From the NCBI GenBank assembly GCA_027008665.1, contig JALVEA010000403.1, positions 1 through 7,541 on the forward strand: DNA of 7,541 nt, in the 5' to 3' direction. Positions 6,338 through 7,541 of the stretch are shown here, in pieces. Made by a program: the position numbers and the translations under genes. The notes beneath the pieces are model-generated. The model had not been told where the DNA came from, made no database searches, and saw nothing but the letters and a program-made list of their open reading frames with translations. Source of the DNA: Thiotrichaceae bacterium. GTDB lineage: Bacteria; Pseudomonadota; Gammaproteobacteria; Thiotrichales; Thiotrichaceae. Every line of letters begins with the position of its first letter. Within the stretch, counting starts at the first letter, position 1.

Positions 6338-7267
6338 CTAATATTTTTTTAACATTTCTCTAACAGTATCAATAGAAAGATCAGCAATCTCGGCAATCAT
6401 TTGATGATCAAAATCTTGTTTAGCTAGTTTCTTAACAAGTTTTACTAATTTCAAATGGTTATTTTGACGCTCTTGCTCAATACCTTCCTCACGACCTTGC
6501 TTAATACCTTCCTCACGCCCGCGAATTTTACCAATGACATAGGTGGATTGATACAAACTTGCTTGATGATGCAACTCGGTTTGATATTGTTCATAGCGCA
6601 GTTTTTCCTCATTCGACATTTTTAAATAATCCAATGTTTCTTTTGCCTTATGCAATCCTTTAGCAGTAAAGTCATCTTTTATTTCTTCATTCTTTAAAAA
6701 ATAAATCCACTGATCAAGCTTATCTTTAGCAACATCATTAAAGTTTTTTACCTTGATAAGATAATATTCAGGGTATATTTTTTCTACTGAGCTGGTCTTA
6801 TAAAGCTTTTTTTGCTCTATATTTAGCTTTAGGCGAGCCTTATTGTGCATACCAATAAAACTAGTCGTGCCTTTATAGATATAATCATCACCATCACCAT
6901 CACCAAAGTCAAAATAGAGAATATTGACTGAAATGACCTTGCTAATGCTAGCATAAGCTTCGCTTTCTTGAAGATGTTCTATTATTGCCTTACTGGAGGC
7001 ATAAAGAATACGGTGTAAATAGTCCAACTCACGACTGTATTGAATTTCAATAAGAATCAGCTCATTATTTGAATCCTTGACTTTAATATCAAGCCGATTG
7101 AACTTGTCTTTTACACTATCTTTATTACTCTCGCTTTCTAGTACTTCGATGATTTTAATATCTTCAAATAATAGCTCAGATAAAAAACCTTCTAAAATGT
7201 CAAAGTTTGCTTTACTACGCAAAATGCGTTTAATTGCCCAGTCAAAACTGACTAATTTTCGTTTCAT
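6338..7267 (-). CDS. Rpn-family PD-(D/E)XK nuclease / putative transposase
   Basis: Protein of 309 residues of the Rpn (recombination-promoting nuclease, YhgA-like transposase) family. Members are DNA endonucleases that promote RecA-independent recombination and in some cases act in phage defence. The start MKRKLVSFDWAIKRILRSKA is typical. The nuclease core is at 55-100: Asp60 in NRLDIKVKD, then Glu74 and Gln76 in ILIEIQYSRE, giving D-x13-E-x-Q; the family's usual Lys is replaced by Gln, as in many Rpn proteins. YHRILYA-like helices follow. Residues 249-265 contain a tandem GREEGIKQ / GREEGIEQ repeat. The C-terminus (286-308, HQMIAEIADLSIDTVREML) has the short helix-turn-helix-like tail common in this family. 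An acidic Gly-Asp run (122-128) is encoded by a hexamer repeat. AAAGGAG lies 10 nt before the ATG. The frame is intact and appears functional. A coupled small ORF follows after 12 nt. Confidence 0.92.
   Translation of the reverse strand: MKRKLVSFDWAIKRILRSKANFDILEGFLSELLFEDIKIIEVLESESNKDSVKDKFNRLDIKVKDSNNELILIEIQYSRELDYLHRILYASSKAIIEHLQESEAYASISKVISVNILYFDFGDGDGDDYIYKGTTSFIGMHNKARLKLNIEQKKLYKTSSVEKIYPEYYLIKVKNFNDVAKDKLDQWIYFLKNEEIKDDFTAKGLHKAKETLDYLKMSNEEKLRYEQYQTELHHQASLYQSTYVIGKIRGREEGIKQGREEGIEQERQNNHLKLVKLVKKLAKQDFDHQMIAEIADLSIDTVREMLKKY
6472..6517. repeat. Tandem 24-bp repeat in the Rpn gene
   Basis: Two 22-bp segments, 6472-6493 and 6496-6517, differ at one base (CTTGCTCAATACCTTCCTCA against CTTGCTTAATACCTTCCTCA) with a period of 24 bp. 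They encode the doubled GREEGI(K/E)Q unit. In-frame length change by slippage or recombination is possible. Confidence 0.75.
6887..6904. repeat. Three tandem ATCACC hexamers in the Rpn gene
   Basis: ATCACC is repeated three times without change. On the coding strand it gives GGTGAT units that encode the Gly-Asp run at residues 122-128, an insertion-like loop between core strands. Changes in copy number would keep the frame. Confidence 0.7.
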
Positions 7268-7277
7268 TGCTTATATG

Positions 7278-7284
7278 CTCCTTT
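7278..7284 (-). promoter_or_regulatory. Ribosome binding site of the Rpn gene
   Basis: The minus strand reads AAAGGAG 10 nt before the ATG at 7265-7267. It lies about 20 nt below the base of the hairpin at 7304-7368, so the hairpin would not cover it. Confidence 0.6.
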
Positions 7285-7303
7285 GATAGACATTCAGATA
7301 TTA

Positions 7304-7368
7304 AATTTCTTCGGAATCGAGTGCTTTAGCCTCGTCTGGCGAGGCTAAAGCCACCGATTCCAGAAATT
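7304..7368. repeat. 65-bp near-perfect hairpin element in the Rpn leader
   Basis: Arms pair in three blocks: AATTTCT (7304-7310) with AGAAATT (7362-7368), GGAATCG (7313-7319) with CGATTCC (7355-7361), and CTTTAGCCTCG (7324-7334) with CGAGGCTAAAG (7340-7350). The loop is TCTGG. A two-base bulge and a four-by-four internal loop separate the blocks. The size and symmetry fit a REP/MITE-like unit. There is no T-tract on the minus strand after it, so it is not a standard intrinsic terminator for that strand. Confidence 0.85.
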
Positions 7369-7401
7369 ATTTATGTGAATAACTAGAGATAAGAAAAGTG
7401 T

Positions 7402-7429
7402 AGCATATACATTAAATTACACCTGACAA
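7402..7429 (-). promoter_or_regulatory. Candidate sigma-70 promoter for the Rpn gene
   Basis: On the minus strand TTGTCA (7424-7429, five of six) and TATGCT (7402-7407, four of six) are 16 nt apart. Transcription starting near 7395 would place the 65-bp hairpin inside a leader of about 130 nt. Confidence 0.45.
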
Positions 7430-7541
7430 TTGTTGTCTATACTTGGCAGAGGCTACTAAAGAGGTAGGTATGACGATATTAACAATACTTCGGACAATTA
7501 ATTTAGATAAGTAGAAAAAGCGAGAGCCTCCCCCAATTGTA

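Noticed and set aside
6472..6517. Short repeats considered as a CRISPR array
   Set aside because: Only two copies, directly adjacent, inside a coding frame and translating to a known protein repeat.
6338..6620. Internal start producing a separate C-terminal Rpn fragment, as reported for some enteric rpn genes
   Set aside because: The in-frame Met217 codon lacks a Shine-Dalgarno sequence and no better start is visible, so the sequence gives no positive support.
7077..7286. Plus-strand frame of 69 codons
   Set aside because: Antisense to the start of the Rpn gene; Ser/Leu-rich low-complexity product typical of a reverse-complement shadow.
7470..7514. Plus-strand 14-residue frame MTILTILRTINLDK with AGAGG upstream
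   Set aside because: Too short to support alone, no partner gene or conservation evidence, and the AT-rich context makes such frames common.

Overview
The window looks like chromosomal DNA from a low-GC gammaproteobacterium. A sulfur-oxidiser of the Thiotrichales/Beggiatoaceae type is my best guess. That rests on the AT-rich composition, the intergenic REP/MITE-like palindromes, the Rpn-type PD-(D/E)XK gene and the PhoH (YbeZ) homologue. It is inferred from gene style, not from a database match. Every gene I can support lies on the minus strand, so transcription runs from high to low coordinates.

Layout from high to low coordinates. (1) 7268-7541 is a leader region with a promoter candidate and a strong 65-bp hairpin. 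It leads into an Rpn-family nuclease/transposase-like gene (6338-7267) and a tightly coupled 21-codon small ORF (6260-6325). That ORF stops exactly where a repeat-like sequence begins. (2) 6017-6259 is AT-rich and repeat-littered, and holds a possible promoter for the next gene. (3) 4883-6016 encodes a prokaryotic ionotropic-glutamate-receptor-like protein: a periplasmic amino-acid-binding fold split by a two-helix pore, with a non-canonical pore filter. (4) 4487-4882 has no gene and carries two distinct inverted-repeat structures. (5) 1976-4486 encodes a very large SEDS (FtsW/RodA/SpoVE) membrane protein with about 310 residues of probably periplasmic, FHA-like N-terminal sequence. It is followed, after 111 bp, by a secreted PEGA-domain protein with a four-cysteine C-terminal module (1040-1864). 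The gap between them contains a 9-codon frame that matches the start of the window's own Rpn gene. (6) 807-1039 carries a 71-bp palindromic repeat and a promoter candidate for the PhoH-family ATPase gene. That gene (1-806) runs off the left edge.

The SEDS and PEGA genes are the most plausible functional pair, both acting at the cell envelope, perhaps as one transcription unit. The receptor-channel gene and the Rpn gene look like independent units separated by repeats. The main points of interest are the periplasmic FHA-like/SEDS architecture, the altered channel filter, the two small Rpn-associated frames, and the palindromic repeats at most gene borders.
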